Source: an uncultured Ileibacterium sp. (GTDB lineage Bacteria; Bacillota; Clostridia; Peptostreptococcales; Anaerovoracaceae). From it: a DNA stretch of 64,000 nucleotides. Each line of letters begins with the position of its first letter. The first letter of the stretch is position 1. Under the pieces are notes generated by a model that ran no database searches, had not been told where the DNA came from, and saw only the letters and a list, made by a program, of their open reading frames with translations. Both the position numbers and the translations under genes were made by a program. Below are positions 46,271 through 54,857 of this stretch, one piece after another. The stretch is from positions 1 to 64,000 of the forward strand of contig CABTXQ010000001.1 in the NCBI GenBank assembly GCA_902488835.1. The letters are read 5' to 3'.

Positions 46271-47167
46271 ATGAGTATTTTTAAGGAAAAAGGAACGCTA
46301 AAGAAAATTGGAGAGAGGCTAACAGATATTCTGATTAATAATCCTAAGATCGATGAAGACCTTATGGATGATATCGAAGAAGCTCTTGTTATATCAGACA
46401 TAAATCTAAGCACAGCTGAAAAGATCATGGAAATGCTTAGGAAAGAAATTAAAGATAAATATATCAAGGATGCTGATTCGGTAAAAAAAGCATTGACAGA
46501 AATTATAACAGGTCTTATTGATAAGAAAGAGAGACAAAAACTTAGTGAAGATTATCCGTTGGTAATACTTGTAGTAGGAGTGAATGGCGGTGGAAAGACT
46601 ACATCTATTGCAAAACTTGCAAAGATGCTAAAAGACCAAGGGAAAAGCGTTATACTTGCAGCAGCTGATACATATAGAGCTGCTGCAATTGAGCAACTTG
46701 TGCATTGGGGAGAAAAAATAGATGTAAGGGTAATAAAACATAAGGAAGGAACAGATCCATCTGCTGTAATATATGATGCAATTCAATCAGGAAAAGCCAG
46801 TAATATCGATGTGATTATTTGTGATACGGCTGGAAGGCTTCAGAATAAGAAAAACCTTATGAATGAGCTTGACAAGATGAACCGTGTTATATTAAGAGAA
46901 TATCCTGAGGCAGCAAGAGAAACACTGCTTGTTATAGATGCGACTATTGGTAAAAATGCCATTAACCAAGCTGAAAAATTTAATGAAGTTTCTTCACTTA
47001 CTGGTATTATTATTACTAAATTGGATGGTACTGCGAGAGGAGGAATTGCTATAACAATAGCAGATGAATATGATATTCCAATTAAGTTCGCAGGAGTAGG
47101 AGAAGGAATGGATGATCTTATTGAATTCATTCCTAGAGAATTTGCCGGAGGGATTTTTGATGAGTAA
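46271..47167 (+). CDS. ftsY: Signal recognition particle receptor FtsY
   Basis: SRP GTPase that docks ribosome-nascent chain complexes at the membrane. 298 residues: a short N domain (1-85) and a G domain with GVNGGGKTTSIAKLA (about 100-114), DTAGRLQNKKNLMNEL and TKLDGTARGG. The acidic N-terminal extension of enterobacterial FtsY is absent, as in other Gram-positives. Its last eight bases overlap der. Confidence 0.96.
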   Translation: MSIFKEKGTLKKIGERLTDILINNPKIDEDLMDDIEEALVISDINLSTAEKIMEMLRKEIKDKYIKDADSVKKALTEIITGLIDKKERQKLSEDYPLVILVVGVNGGGKTTSIAKLAKMLKDQGKSVILAAADTYRAAAIEQLVHWGEKIDVRVIKHKEGTDPSAVIYDAIQSGKASNIDVIICDTAGRLQNKKNLMNELDKMNRVILREYPEAARETLLVIDATIGKNAINQAEKFNEVSSLTGIIITKLDGTARGGIAITIADEYDIPIKFAGVGEGMDDLIEFIPREFAGGIFDE

Positions 47168-48488
47168 GCCAGTTGTTTCAATTATTGGAAGACCAAATGT
47201 CGGTAAATCTACTTTTTTTAATAAAATAATAGGAGAAAGAAGATCAATTGTTCTAAACACTCCAGGAGTAACAAGGGATAGAATTTATGCTGAAACTGAA
47301 TGGAATGGAAAGAAGTTTGCAATAATAGATACAGGTGGAATTGAGCCTAATTCAGATGATCCGATTCTTTCACAAATGAGACAACAGGCTATAATGGCAA
47401 TGGATATGTCGGATGTAATACTCTTCATGGTTGATGGAAAAGAAGGAGTAACAATTTCTGATTCTGAAGTTGCGACAATACTAAGAAGAACTGGTAAGCC
47501 GGTATTTTTGGTTGTAAATAAAGTTGACAGAATGAAATTCGATAAAGATATAGTAAATATTTATGATTTTTATGAACTTGGACTCGGAGATCCTATTCCT
47601 ATTAGTTCTGTTAACATGTTGAATTTCGGTGATCTATTAGATGAAATAGTTGATTCATTTCCTAATAATTCATATATCGATGAAGAAGATGACATAAAAA
47701 TTGCAGTAATAGGAAAACCTAATGTCGGGAAGTCATCATTCGTAAATGCAGTTACAAATGAATCAAGAGTAATAGTATCCGATGTAGCTGGCACAACAAG
47801 AGATTCTATTGACATGCCTTTTTCTTACGATGGAAAAAATTTTACATTGATCGATACAGCTGGGATAAGAAGAAAAAGCAAAGTTAACGAGGATGTTGAA
47901 AAATATAGTGTTGTCAGAGCAGTTGCAGCAATTGAAAGGTGTGACGTATGCGTACTAATGATAGATGCAGAATCAGGCATAACGGAACAGGATAAAAAAA
48001 TTGCAGGGATAGCTCATGAAGCCGGTAAGGGGCTTATGATAGTTGTAAACAAATGGGATTTAATAAAAAAGCAAACTAATACTATGAGGGACTATGAAAA
48101 AGAAATTAAAAGCGAACTCCTATTTGCTTCATATGCACCTATAATCTTCATCTCAGTATTGAAAAAAAATAAGATTTATGATGTAATAAAAACCGCTGCA
48201 AAAATACAAAAAATACGTTCTGAAAGGATTCCGACAGGACGATTAAATGCAGTAATTGAAGATGCAGTAATGATGAAACAGCCTCCATCAGATAAAGGAA
48301 AGAGACTTAAGATATATTACGCATCTCAGATTGGTGTAAAACCACCACTTTTTTCATTTAATATAAACAAAAGAGAACTAATACATTTTTCATATATGAG
48401 ATATTTGGAAAATAGAATTAGAAAGGAATTTGATTTTGAAGGAACGTCATTAAAGTTCATCTTTAATGAAAAACGTGAGGGAAGATAG
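47160..48488 (+). CDS. der: Ribosome biogenesis GTPase Der (EngA)
   Basis: Double GTPase needed for 50S assembly. GRPNVGKSTFFNKI (about 9-22) and GKPNVGKSSFVNAV (about 185-198) are the two P-loops, each with its own DTGG/DTAG and NKxD motifs. A KH-like C-terminal domain ends the protein. An upstream ATG at 47112 is in frame, but the ATG at 47160 has GGAGGG seven bases before it and gives the family start MSKPVVSIIGRPNVG. 442 residues. Next to plsY, a common pairing. Confidence 0.97.
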   Translation: MSKPVVSIIGRPNVGKSTFFNKIIGERRSIVLNTPGVTRDRIYAETEWNGKKFAIIDTGGIEPNSDDPILSQMRQQAIMAMDMSDVILFMVDGKEGVTISDSEVATILRRTGKPVFLVVNKVDRMKFDKDIVNIYDFYELGLGDPIPISSVNMLNFGDLLDEIVDSFPNNSYIDEEDDIKIAVIGKPNVGKSSFVNAVTNESRVIVSDVAGTTRDSIDMPFSYDGKNFTLIDTAGIRRKSKVNEDVEKYSVVRAVAAIERCDVCVLMIDAESGITEQDKKIAGIAHEAGKGLMIVVNKWDLIKKQTNTMRDYEKEIKSELLFASYAPIIFISVLKKNKIYDVIKTAAKIQKIRSERIPTGRLNAVIEDAVMMKQPPSDKGKRLKIYYASQIGVKPPLFSFNINKRELIHFSYMRYLENRIRKEFDFEGTSLKFIFNEKREGR

Positions 48489-48490
48489 AT

Positions 48491-49696
48491 ATGACTAAAG
48501 AAATTATCATAATTTTTAATAACATTGCAAATTTTAATAAAGAACAATATATTATGCTTTTTATATCAATAATAATTGCTTATGTTATAGGTAGTATATC
48601 TCCAGCAATGATAATTTCTAAATTGAATGGAATTGATATAAGAAAAGAAGGAAGCGGTAATGCGGGAACAACAAATGTTCTTAGGGTAATAGGTCCAAAG
48701 GCTGCCGTTATAACCTTAATTTTTGATATATTAAAGGGAATCATAGCCGTTAAGATTGGTATAGGACTAATAAATTTTAGCGGAGCCACACTATGTGCAA
48801 TTTTTGTTGTTATCGGACATATCTTTCCGGTTTTTTATAAATTTAGGGGAGGAAAAGGAGTTGCTACTGCATTTGGTGCTGTGCTTATGATAAATTGGCC
48901 TTCAGCCTTTGCCGCTTTAATACTTGTAATTATTGTCGTTGCTATTTCAAAAAAAATGTCTCTAGGCTCAATAATAGGGGCCATATCCTACCCAATATTT
49001 ACATTGTATTATTTTCCGAAATTTTTTATTTTTGCTGTATGTCTTGCATTGATATTAATTATTAAACATACCGCCAATATAAAGAGACTTTTGAATAAAG
49101 AGGAAAGTACTATAAAAATTTCTGAAAAAAAAATAAAAAAAGAAGTTTCATTAAAACCAAAAGACAAGAGGAATGTTTCATTCATAGGGATGAACCGATT
49201 ATTGACATCAGTTGCAAATGTTGCAAAACGAAATGGACATAATGTTATGATGTGGAGCGATGATCAACTTTTGGTTAATAATACGAGAGAAAATAATATC
49301 AATGAAGAAGCATTCCCTGATTTTCAGCTTGAGCAAAAGATACAATACACTCATCACATAATGACAGCTGCAAATAGACGGCATATGATTGTTGTAAATG
49401 GTGATTTTAAAACAGTAAGTTTACAGCTTCAAAAAATTGCAAAGAAGGCAAATAAAAACACATTAATTGTAAATCTATTATCAAGTGAATCTAATAATGC
49501 AAATATAAATAAAGAAGAAGTTATATCAATTATGAATGAAAATCCTTATGCTGAGTTATATATTTACTCTTTGCCGGAGGACATAATTATGAATAAGGAT
49601 GTTAAATTCATAGTAAAATCTAGCGATAATACAAATGTTGACGAAATAAAACATGTGTTCAGCAATGAAAATATTAATGTTGAGGTAAAAAAATAG
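48491..49696 (+). CDS. plsY: Acyl-phosphate:glycerol-3-phosphate acyltransferase PlsY fused to a GpsA-like Rossmann domain
   Basis: Residues 1-205 are a complete PlsY: GSGNAGTTNVLRV (about 54-66), GHIFPVFYKFRGGKGVATAFG (about 109-129) and the closing HTANIKRLL. It transfers acyl groups to glycerol-3-phosphate in the membrane, using the PlsX product. After a charged linker, residues 226-401 resemble the N-terminal domain of glycerol-3-phosphate dehydrogenase GpsA: NVSFIGMNRLL in the place of KIxVxGAGSWGTAL, then AKRNGHNVMMWSDD, TRENN, and MIVVNGDFKTVSLQL in the place of the IIVLAVPSQ segment. The glycines of GxGxxG are lost and the catalytic half of GpsA is absent. In many Firmicutes gpsA follows plsY directly, so a fusion with later decay is plausible. 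Typical PlsY has about 200 residues; this has 401. Confidence 0.9.
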   Translation: MTKEIIIIFNNIANFNKEQYIMLFISIIIAYVIGSISPAMIISKLNGIDIRKEGSGNAGTTNVLRVIGPKAAVITLIFDILKGIIAVKIGIGLINFSGATLCAIFVVIGHIFPVFYKFRGGKGVATAFGAVLMINWPSAFAALILVIIVVAISKKMSLGSIIGAISYPIFTLYYFPKFFIFAVCLALILIIKHTANIKRLLNKEESTIKISEKKIKKEVSLKPKDKRNVSFIGMNRLLTSVANVAKRNGHNVMMWSDDQLLVNNTRENNINEEAFPDFQLEQKIQYTHHIMTAANRRHMIVVNGDFKTVSLQLQKIAKKANKNTLIVNLLSSESNNANINKEEVISIMNENPYAELYIYSLPEDIIMNKDVKFIVKSSDNTNVDEIKHVFSNENINVEVKK

Positions 49697-49697
49697 T

Positions 49698-51017
49698 ATG
49701 AAAAAATATAATATAATTACCTTCGGCTGTCAAATGAATGAACACGATTCAGAAAATATTGCGGGGATGCTTGAATCAATGGATTTTGAACATATTCAAG
49801 ACCCATACAAGGCTGACATAGTTGTAATGAATACATGTAGCGTAAGAGAGCATGCAGACAAGAGATTTCTCGGTATGCTAGGCCAATTTAAGAATTTAAA
49901 GAATAATAATCCTGATTTTATAATTTGTATTTGCGGATGCATGGCACAACAGGAAAGAATAGTTCAAGAAATAAAGAGAAGTTTCTCTTGGGTGGATATT
50001 ATATTCGGACCACATACAATTGGATATTTCCCGGAACTTTTAAGAGAGAGAATAAGGACTGGGAAAAAACAGATTTATGTACTAAAAGACAGCAATGAAA
50101 TTCCAATCTTTAATACTACAAAAAGACTTTACAAGCATAAGGCCCTTATAAACATAACATATGGATGCAATAATTTTTGCACATATTGTATTGTCCCTTA
50201 TACGAGGGGTAGGGAAAAGAGTAGATCCCTTTCCAATGTTATATCAGAGATCAATAGACTTGCTGATGAAGGGGTAATAGAGGTGATGCTTCTTGGACAA
50301 AATGTTAATTCCTTTATAGATAAAGATGGCAATGATTTTTCAGATCTTATTAAAAAAATTAATGAAATTAAAGGGATTGAACGAATACGTTTTATGACGT
50401 CGCATCCGAAAGATATATCTGATAAGTTGATTGACTGCTATAGAGACTGTGAAAAATTATCAAATCACATACACCTTCCGGTACAATCGGGTAATAACAA
50501 CGTGCTTAGAAGAATGAATAGGCACTATACTGCTGATAAATATAAGGAAATAATATGTAAACTTAGGAAGGTATCACCAGATATTTCAATAACAACAGAT
50601 ATTATTACGGGATTTCCAGGAGAAAGTGAAGAAGAATTTCAGGATACATTAAATCTAGTAAGAGAAATTCAATTTGATAACGCATTTACCTTCATTTATT
50701 CAAAAAGGCCTGGAACGCCAGCTTCAAATTTTGAGGATCAGATTCCATATGAAATAAAACACAAGCGCTTTGAACGTCTTTTAGAGGTTGTAAATGAATC
50801 TGCACTCAAAAAAAATAAAATGATTGAAAACAAAACAGTTGACGTTCTTGTCGATAAAAAAAGTCCAAAAAATGAAAATGCTTGGTCAGGAAGGACCGAT
50901 GATTTCAGGTTAGTTAATTTTTTAAGTAAAAGAAATATTGATTTAACTGGAGAAATTATTCCTGTAAAAATCAATGAGGCAAAGACCTTTAGCCTTGATG
51001 GAATAGAAATAGGCTAA
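49698..51017 (+). CDS. miaB: tRNA-2-methylthio-N6-dimethylallyladenosine synthase MiaB
   Basis: Radical SAM methylthiotransferase acting at A37 of tRNA. The N-terminal UPF0004 domain has ITFGCQMNEHDSE with three cluster cysteines spread over residues 1-85. The SAM motif is YGCNNFCTYCIVPYTRGRE (CxxxCxxC, about 154-172). It ends in a TRAM domain (about 375-439). At 439 residues it has the normal length. It follows plsY after one base. Confidence 0.95.
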   Translation: MKKYNIITFGCQMNEHDSENIAGMLESMDFEHIQDPYKADIVVMNTCSVREHADKRFLGMLGQFKNLKNNNPDFIICICGCMAQQERIVQEIKRSFSWVDIIFGPHTIGYFPELLRERIRTGKKQIYVLKDSNEIPIFNTTKRLYKHKALINITYGCNNFCTYCIVPYTRGREKSRSLSNVISEINRLADEGVIEVMLLGQNVNSFIDKDGNDFSDLIKKINEIKGIERIRFMTSHPKDISDKLIDCYRDCEKLSNHIHLPVQSGNNNVLRRMNRHYTADKYKEIICKLRKVSPDISITTDIITGFPGESEEEFQDTLNLVREIQFDNAFTFIYSKRPGTPASNFEDQIPYEIKHKRFERLLEVVNESALKKNKMIENKTVDVLVDKKSPKNENAWSGRTDDFRLVNFLSKRNIDLTGEIIPVKINEAKTFSLDGIEIG

Positions 51018-51030
51018 AAGGAGACAATAT

Positions 51031-51759
51031 ATGAATAAAACTTTTCGTTATTTACCTTTTGTAATACTGGCAATACTACTTATACAAAATTTTAACAATG
51101 GATTATTAAATGATCCAAAATCATATTTTTCGAATATGATTTTACTTTTGCCAGGAATAATAATAGGAATTACTTTTCACGAATTTGCTCACGCTTTTGT
51201 ATCTTCAAAACTTGGTGACCCAACACCTGGTGAACAGGGAAGAATTACATTAAATCCTGCTGCACATATTGATATATACGGACTTATTACACTTATATTT
51301 TGTGGATTTGGTTGGGGTAAACCAGTCCAGATAGATAACAGATATTACAAGTCAAAAAGAAGAGATGAGTTATGTGTTTCGCTTGCCGGAATTGTTATGA
51401 ATTTGCTATTGGCATTTATTTTTTCACTAATACTTAGGTTTTGGTTTACGTTTTACAATGATTCTGCAATTAATCCAGATTCTTTTCAAGGAATCATAAC
51501 TACAATCATTATTGATATTATATCGATAAACGTGGTGTTGGCAGTTTTTAATCTGATTCCTGTACCGCCACTTGACGGTTTTGCAATAATTAACAATCTG
51601 TTTAATCTCGAAAAATTTAATTGGTACCATTCTTTATACAGTAATGGATTTATAATTTTATTGTTATTACTTGTTACCGGTGTTATAACCATGATAATGA
51701 CACCTATTACTAAATGGTTAAATTATTTATTTCTTTTTAAGATTTCTGCCGGTATGTAG
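51031..51759 (+). CDS. Site-2 protease family membrane metalloprotease
   Basis: Small S2P-like protein of 242 residues without a PDZ domain. ITFHEFAHAF (about 47-56) gives HExxH, and NLIPVPPLDGF (about 175-185) gives the third zinc ligand. GRITLNPAAHID is typical of the YwhC-type group. About five membrane segments. It is the second S2P-type protease in the window after rseP. Substrate unknown. AAAGGAG precedes the ATG. Confidence 0.9.
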   Translation: MNKTFRYLPFVILAILLIQNFNNGLLNDPKSYFSNMILLLPGIIIGITFHEFAHAFVSSKLGDPTPGEQGRITLNPAAHIDIYGLITLIFCGFGWGKPVQIDNRYYKSKRRDELCVSLAGIVMNLLLAFIFSLILRFWFTFYNDSAINPDSFQGIITTIIIDIISINVVLAVFNLIPVPPLDGFAIINNLFNLEKFNWYHSLYSNGFIILLLLLVTGVITMIMTPITKWLNYLFLFKISAGM

Positions 51760-51780
51760 TAAATGAATATGGGAGGGAAT

Positions 51781-53100
51781 ATGAACGAAAAGAAACCTAA
51801 TGTAAAAGCACTACTGCCAATACTGATTTTCCTGATAATTTATCTTGGAAATGGTATATATTTTGAATACATTAAGCCAGTAGAGGGACAGATGGGATTT
51901 TACATAATGTCTGTAGTAGTGGCATTTGTTATTGCTTTAGTTGTAGCGCTTATTCAAAATAGAAAATTGTCATTTGAAGACAAGATACATATTTGTGCCA
52001 AGGGAATAGGTGATAATAATATTACAATAATGCTCTTTATTTTCCTTGTTGCAGGAGCTTTTAGCGGAATCGCAAGTGCTGCAGGTGGAGCAGAAAGTAC
52101 TGCAAACATGCTTTTAAATATTATTCCTCCTCAGTTTGCTATTCCTGGTTTATTTTTAATTGCTTGTCTTATATCAATGGCAATGGGTACAAGTGTAGGT
52201 ACTATTTCGGTTATTGTCCCTATTGCAGTAAATGTATCATTGTCTGCTGATCTAAACATGGCTATGTGTGTAGCAACTGTAGTAGGCGGAGCCATGTTTG
52301 GAGATAATTTAAGTTTTGTATCGGATACGACGATTGCAGCAACTAATACACAAGGTGTAGAAATGAAGGATAAATTTAAGACAAATGTAAAGGTTGCAAT
52401 TCCAGCTGCAATATTAACATTGATTATTTTGATTTTTACATCACTTGGTGGAAAATCTGTTCCAATTCAACATTATGAGTTTAATGTATGGCAGGCAATT
52501 CCATATTTTTTAGTATTAATTGCTGCTATAATAGGTATTAATGTCTTTACTGTTTTATGCTCAGGAACTGTCTTATTCTTTATTGTAGGTCTTTCTACCG
52601 GATCCTTATCTGTGCACAAAGGGTTTATGGCTATGGGAGATGGAACATCAGGAATGTTTGAAACAATGATTGTAACCATACTTGTTGCTTCAATAGGAGC
52701 ATTGATGAGAGAAAATGGTGGCTTTGCAGCGATACTTAAATTTATAAGAAAATATTTTCATGGCCAAAAAGGTGGAAAGTTTGGAATTGGAATTTTAACA
52801 ATGCTTATGGATATTGCAACCGCTAATAATACCGTTGCAATAGTGCTTGCTGCACCTATAGCTACAGAAATAAGAGAGGATTACAATATTGACCCTAAAG
52901 AAACGGCATCACTTCTAGATACATTTTCATGTATCGCACAGGGTATAATTCCATATGGAGCTCAGCTTCTTATTGCTGCCGGGCTTACTGATGGGGCTCT
53001 TACATCACTTAATATCATTCCATATTTATATTATCAATTCCTATTATTGATATGTGTATCGATATCGATAATCATAAAAAAGAAGCCTACACAAAATTAA
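51781..53100 (+). CDS. Na+/H+ antiporter NhaC family protein
   Basis: Eleven to twelve predicted membrane segments, 439 residues from the ATG at 51781. GGGAGG lies four bases before it; an ATG six codons earlier (51763) is in frame without a ribosome site. FLVAGAFSGIASAAGG, SMAMGTSVGTISVIVPIAV, GGAMFGDNLSFVSDTTIAATNTQG and the late DTFSCIAQGIIPYGAQ are NhaC-superfamily features. The transported ions could also include organic acids, as in MleN relatives. Last gene of the plsX-nhaC run. Confidence 0.88.
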   Translation: MNEKKPNVKALLPILIFLIIYLGNGIYFEYIKPVEGQMGFYIMSVVVAFVIALVVALIQNRKLSFEDKIHICAKGIGDNNITIMLFIFLVAGAFSGIASAAGGAESTANMLLNIIPPQFAIPGLFLIACLISMAMGTSVGTISVIVPIAVNVSLSADLNMAMCVATVVGGAMFGDNLSFVSDTTIAATNTQGVEMKDKFKTNVKVAIPAAILTLIILIFTSLGGKSVPIQHYEFNVWQAIPYFLVLIAAIIGINVFTVLCSGTVLFFIVGLSTGSLSVHKGFMAMGDGTSGMFETMIVTILVASIGALMRENGGFAAILKFIRKYFHGQKGGKFGIGILTMLMDIATANNTVAIVLAAPIATEIREDYNIDPKETASLLDTFSCIAQGIIPYGAQLLIAAGLTDGALTSLNIIPYLYYQFLLLICVSISIIIKKKPTQN

Positions 53101-53110
53101 TACTAAAATA

Positions 53111-53142
53111 ATAAAAGTCTGCAGAAAACTGCAGACTTTTAT
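53111..53142. terminator. Bidirectional intrinsic terminator after the NhaC gene
   Basis: ATAAAAGTCTGCAG (53111-53124) pairs perfectly with CTGCAGACTTTTAT (53129-53142) around AAAA, with T-rich sequence following. Confidence 0.93.
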
Positions 53143-53150
53143 TATTTTAG

Positions 53151-53179
53151 TTGACTATATACAGAATTGGTTGTATAAT
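53151..53179 (+). promoter_or_regulatory. Orphan near-consensus promoter
   Basis: TTGACT (53151-53156), 17-base spacer, perfect TATAAT (53174-53179). It is one of the best sigma-A-type promoters in the window, yet no rightward gene lies between it and the next terminator. Confidence 0.75.
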
Positions 53180-53185
53180 CAAGAA

Positions 53186-53308
53186 GCGTTAGGCATCAAA
53201 AAAACTAACGATAATAGTACTATCTTAAATTAATAAAAGAACTTTAAATATTATCCTTAATAATTTTTTCTATAAAAACAGCCTGAAGCAAAACTTCAAG
53301 CTGTTTTT
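53186..53308 (+). ncRNA. Candidate small RNA between the NhaC gene and sstT
   Basis: Transcription from the promoter at 53151-53179 would begin near 53186 and meet a strong terminator at 53274-53308, giving an RNA of about 120 bases. It contains a 5' hairpin (CGTTAG 53187-53192 with CTAACG 53205-53210), a small GATA/TATC stem at 53210-53224, an unpaired AT-rich middle and the terminator stem. No convincing small reading frame with a ribosome site was found. I do not recognise it as a known RNA family. Confidence 0.5.
53274..53308. terminator. Bidirectional terminator between the candidate RNA and sstT
   Basis: AAAAACAGCCTGAAG (53274-53288) pairs with CTTCAAGCTGTTTTT (53294-53308) with one mismatch around CAAAA. 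It lies 28 bases after the sstT stop on the minus strand and can also end rightward transcripts. Confidence 0.9.
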
Positions 53309-53336
53309 ATAATGGTCTATTTAATTAATATATAGC

Positions 53337-54569
53337 TTATATGTTAAGCTTCTTATCTATACCAAGCTTTCTGTTATTATATAGTTCTGCAGTTGCCGTA
53401 AATAAAACATCTGATGATGAATTAAGTGCAGTCTCACAAGAATCCTGTATAACACCACATATGAATCCTACGCCTACTACTTGCATTGATATGTCTGCAG
53501 GAAGACCGAATAGTGAACATGCAAGAGGTATTAACAATAATGAACCTCCGGCTACACCAGATGCACCTGCAGCACTTACTGTGGTAAGAAAAACCAATAA
53601 TACTGCTGAAGGAATATCAACATTTACTCCCATTGTATTACATGCTGCAAGTGCCATAATTGCTATAGTAATTGCGGCACCTGACATATTAATAGTTGCT
53701 CCTAAAGGTATTGAAATAGGATATGTATCATTATCAAGGCCAAGATCCTTGCAAAGCTCAAGATTTACAGGAATATTTGCAGCAGAACTTCTTGTGAAGA
53801 ATGCTGTAACACCACTTCTCATTATTGTTTTGAATACTAGTGGATAAGGATTTATTCTCGTTGCAATAAATACAATCAATGGATTAATAATGAGAGCCAT
53901 TACAGCCATTGTACATACTAGCAATAAGATAAGTGAGGCATATCTTTTTAGAGCACCTATCCCATTTGTTGATATTGAATTAAATACAAGTCCCATAACA
54001 CCGAGTGGGGCAAATCTAATTACCCAGCGTACACACATTGTTATTGCATCTGAAAATTCAACTATAATATTTTTTGTAGCATCAGTTGCTGGTCTTAATG
54101 CAATTCCGATTATCAAAGCCCAAACCAAAACTCCTAAAAAATTAGCATTACTTATTGCAGTTATTGGGTTATCAACCATATTGAAAAGGACGGTTTTTAA
54201 TACAGAAACTATGCCATCAGGCGGTGTTATCTTTTCTGCAGTATCTACAAGCAGTAATGTTTGAGGAAATAAAAAACTTGCAACAACAGCTGTTAATCCG
54301 GCAGAAAGTGTACCTACGATATAAAGGATAATTACAGTTTTCATATTTGTCTTAGTGCCTGTTTTATGTTTGGCAATGGCTGCCATAACAAGAATAAAAA
54401 CCATCAAAGGAGCTATAGCCTTTAATGCACCTACAAAAAGTTCGCCAAAGATTGATAAAAACGATAGCTGCTTAGGAAAAGAAACTGCACATATTATTCC
54501 TATAACGAGACCTATAGCTATTTGCACTATCAAACTCAATTTGTTCCATGCTTTAAATATAGATTTCAT
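53337..54569 (-). CDS. sstT: Serine/threonine:sodium symporter SstT
   Basis: Imports serine and threonine with Na+; member of the DAACS (glutamate transporter-like) family. 410 residues, eight membrane helices plus re-entrant loops. SGVTAFFTRSSAANIPVN is the serine-rich re-entrant loop, and IPLGATINMSGAAITI and the late GVGFICGVIQDSCETALNSSSDV match the SstT subgroup. A start four codons earlier (54581) is in frame, but it lies within the GGAGGG ribosome site; the ATG at 54569 is correctly spaced from it. Confidence 0.95.
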   Translation of the reverse strand: MKSIFKAWNKLSLIVQIAIGLVIGIICAVSFPKQLSFLSIFGELFVGALKAIAPLMVFILVMAAIAKHKTGTKTNMKTVIILYIVGTLSAGLTAVVASFLFPQTLLLVDTAEKITPPDGIVSVLKTVLFNMVDNPITAISNANFLGVLVWALIIGIALRPATDATKNIIVEFSDAITMCVRWVIRFAPLGVMGLVFNSISTNGIGALKRYASLILLLVCTMAVMALIINPLIVFIATRINPYPLVFKTIMRSGVTAFFTRSSAANIPVNLELCKDLGLDNDTYPISIPLGATINMSGAAITIAIMALAACNTMGVNVDIPSAVLLVFLTTVSAAGASGVAGGSLLLIPLACSLFGLPADISMQVVGVGFICGVIQDSCETALNSSSDVLFTATAELYNNRKLGIDKKLNI

Positions 54570-54772
54570 AAAACCCTCCACATAATTATTTTAATAAAAT
54601 GCAATAATATATGAAATAATCTATCACATATATATCGCATATCATTCACATGGAAAATATTTTACAACATTAATTATCATATAGCAACACAAAAAATATA
54701 ATGAATATTTGTTATAAAAAATCAATGATAATAAATAGAATTTAATATAACACAAAAACATCACAATAGTTG

Positions 54773-54799
54773 TTAGCACTCTACACAATAGAGTGCTAA
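54773..54799 (+). promoter_or_regulatory. CIRCE element (HrcA operator) before clpB
   Basis: TTAGCACTC (54773-54781), nine bases, GAGTGCTAA (54791-54799): an exact match to the CIRCE consensus. A possible promoter (TTAGCA, 18 bases, TAAAAT at 54797-54802) overlaps it, which would let HrcA block polymerase directly. The rest of 54570-54772 is AT-rich with no further signal I can support. Confidence 0.95.
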
Positions 54800-54857
54800 A
54801 ATGTAATCGGACTAAAGAAGATTTATGTATAAACTTTACTAATTGCGAGGTGATATC

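Noticed and set aside
53341..54585. Several rightward open frames antisense to sstT
   Set aside because: They mirror a well-supported transporter on the minus strand and show no family motifs.
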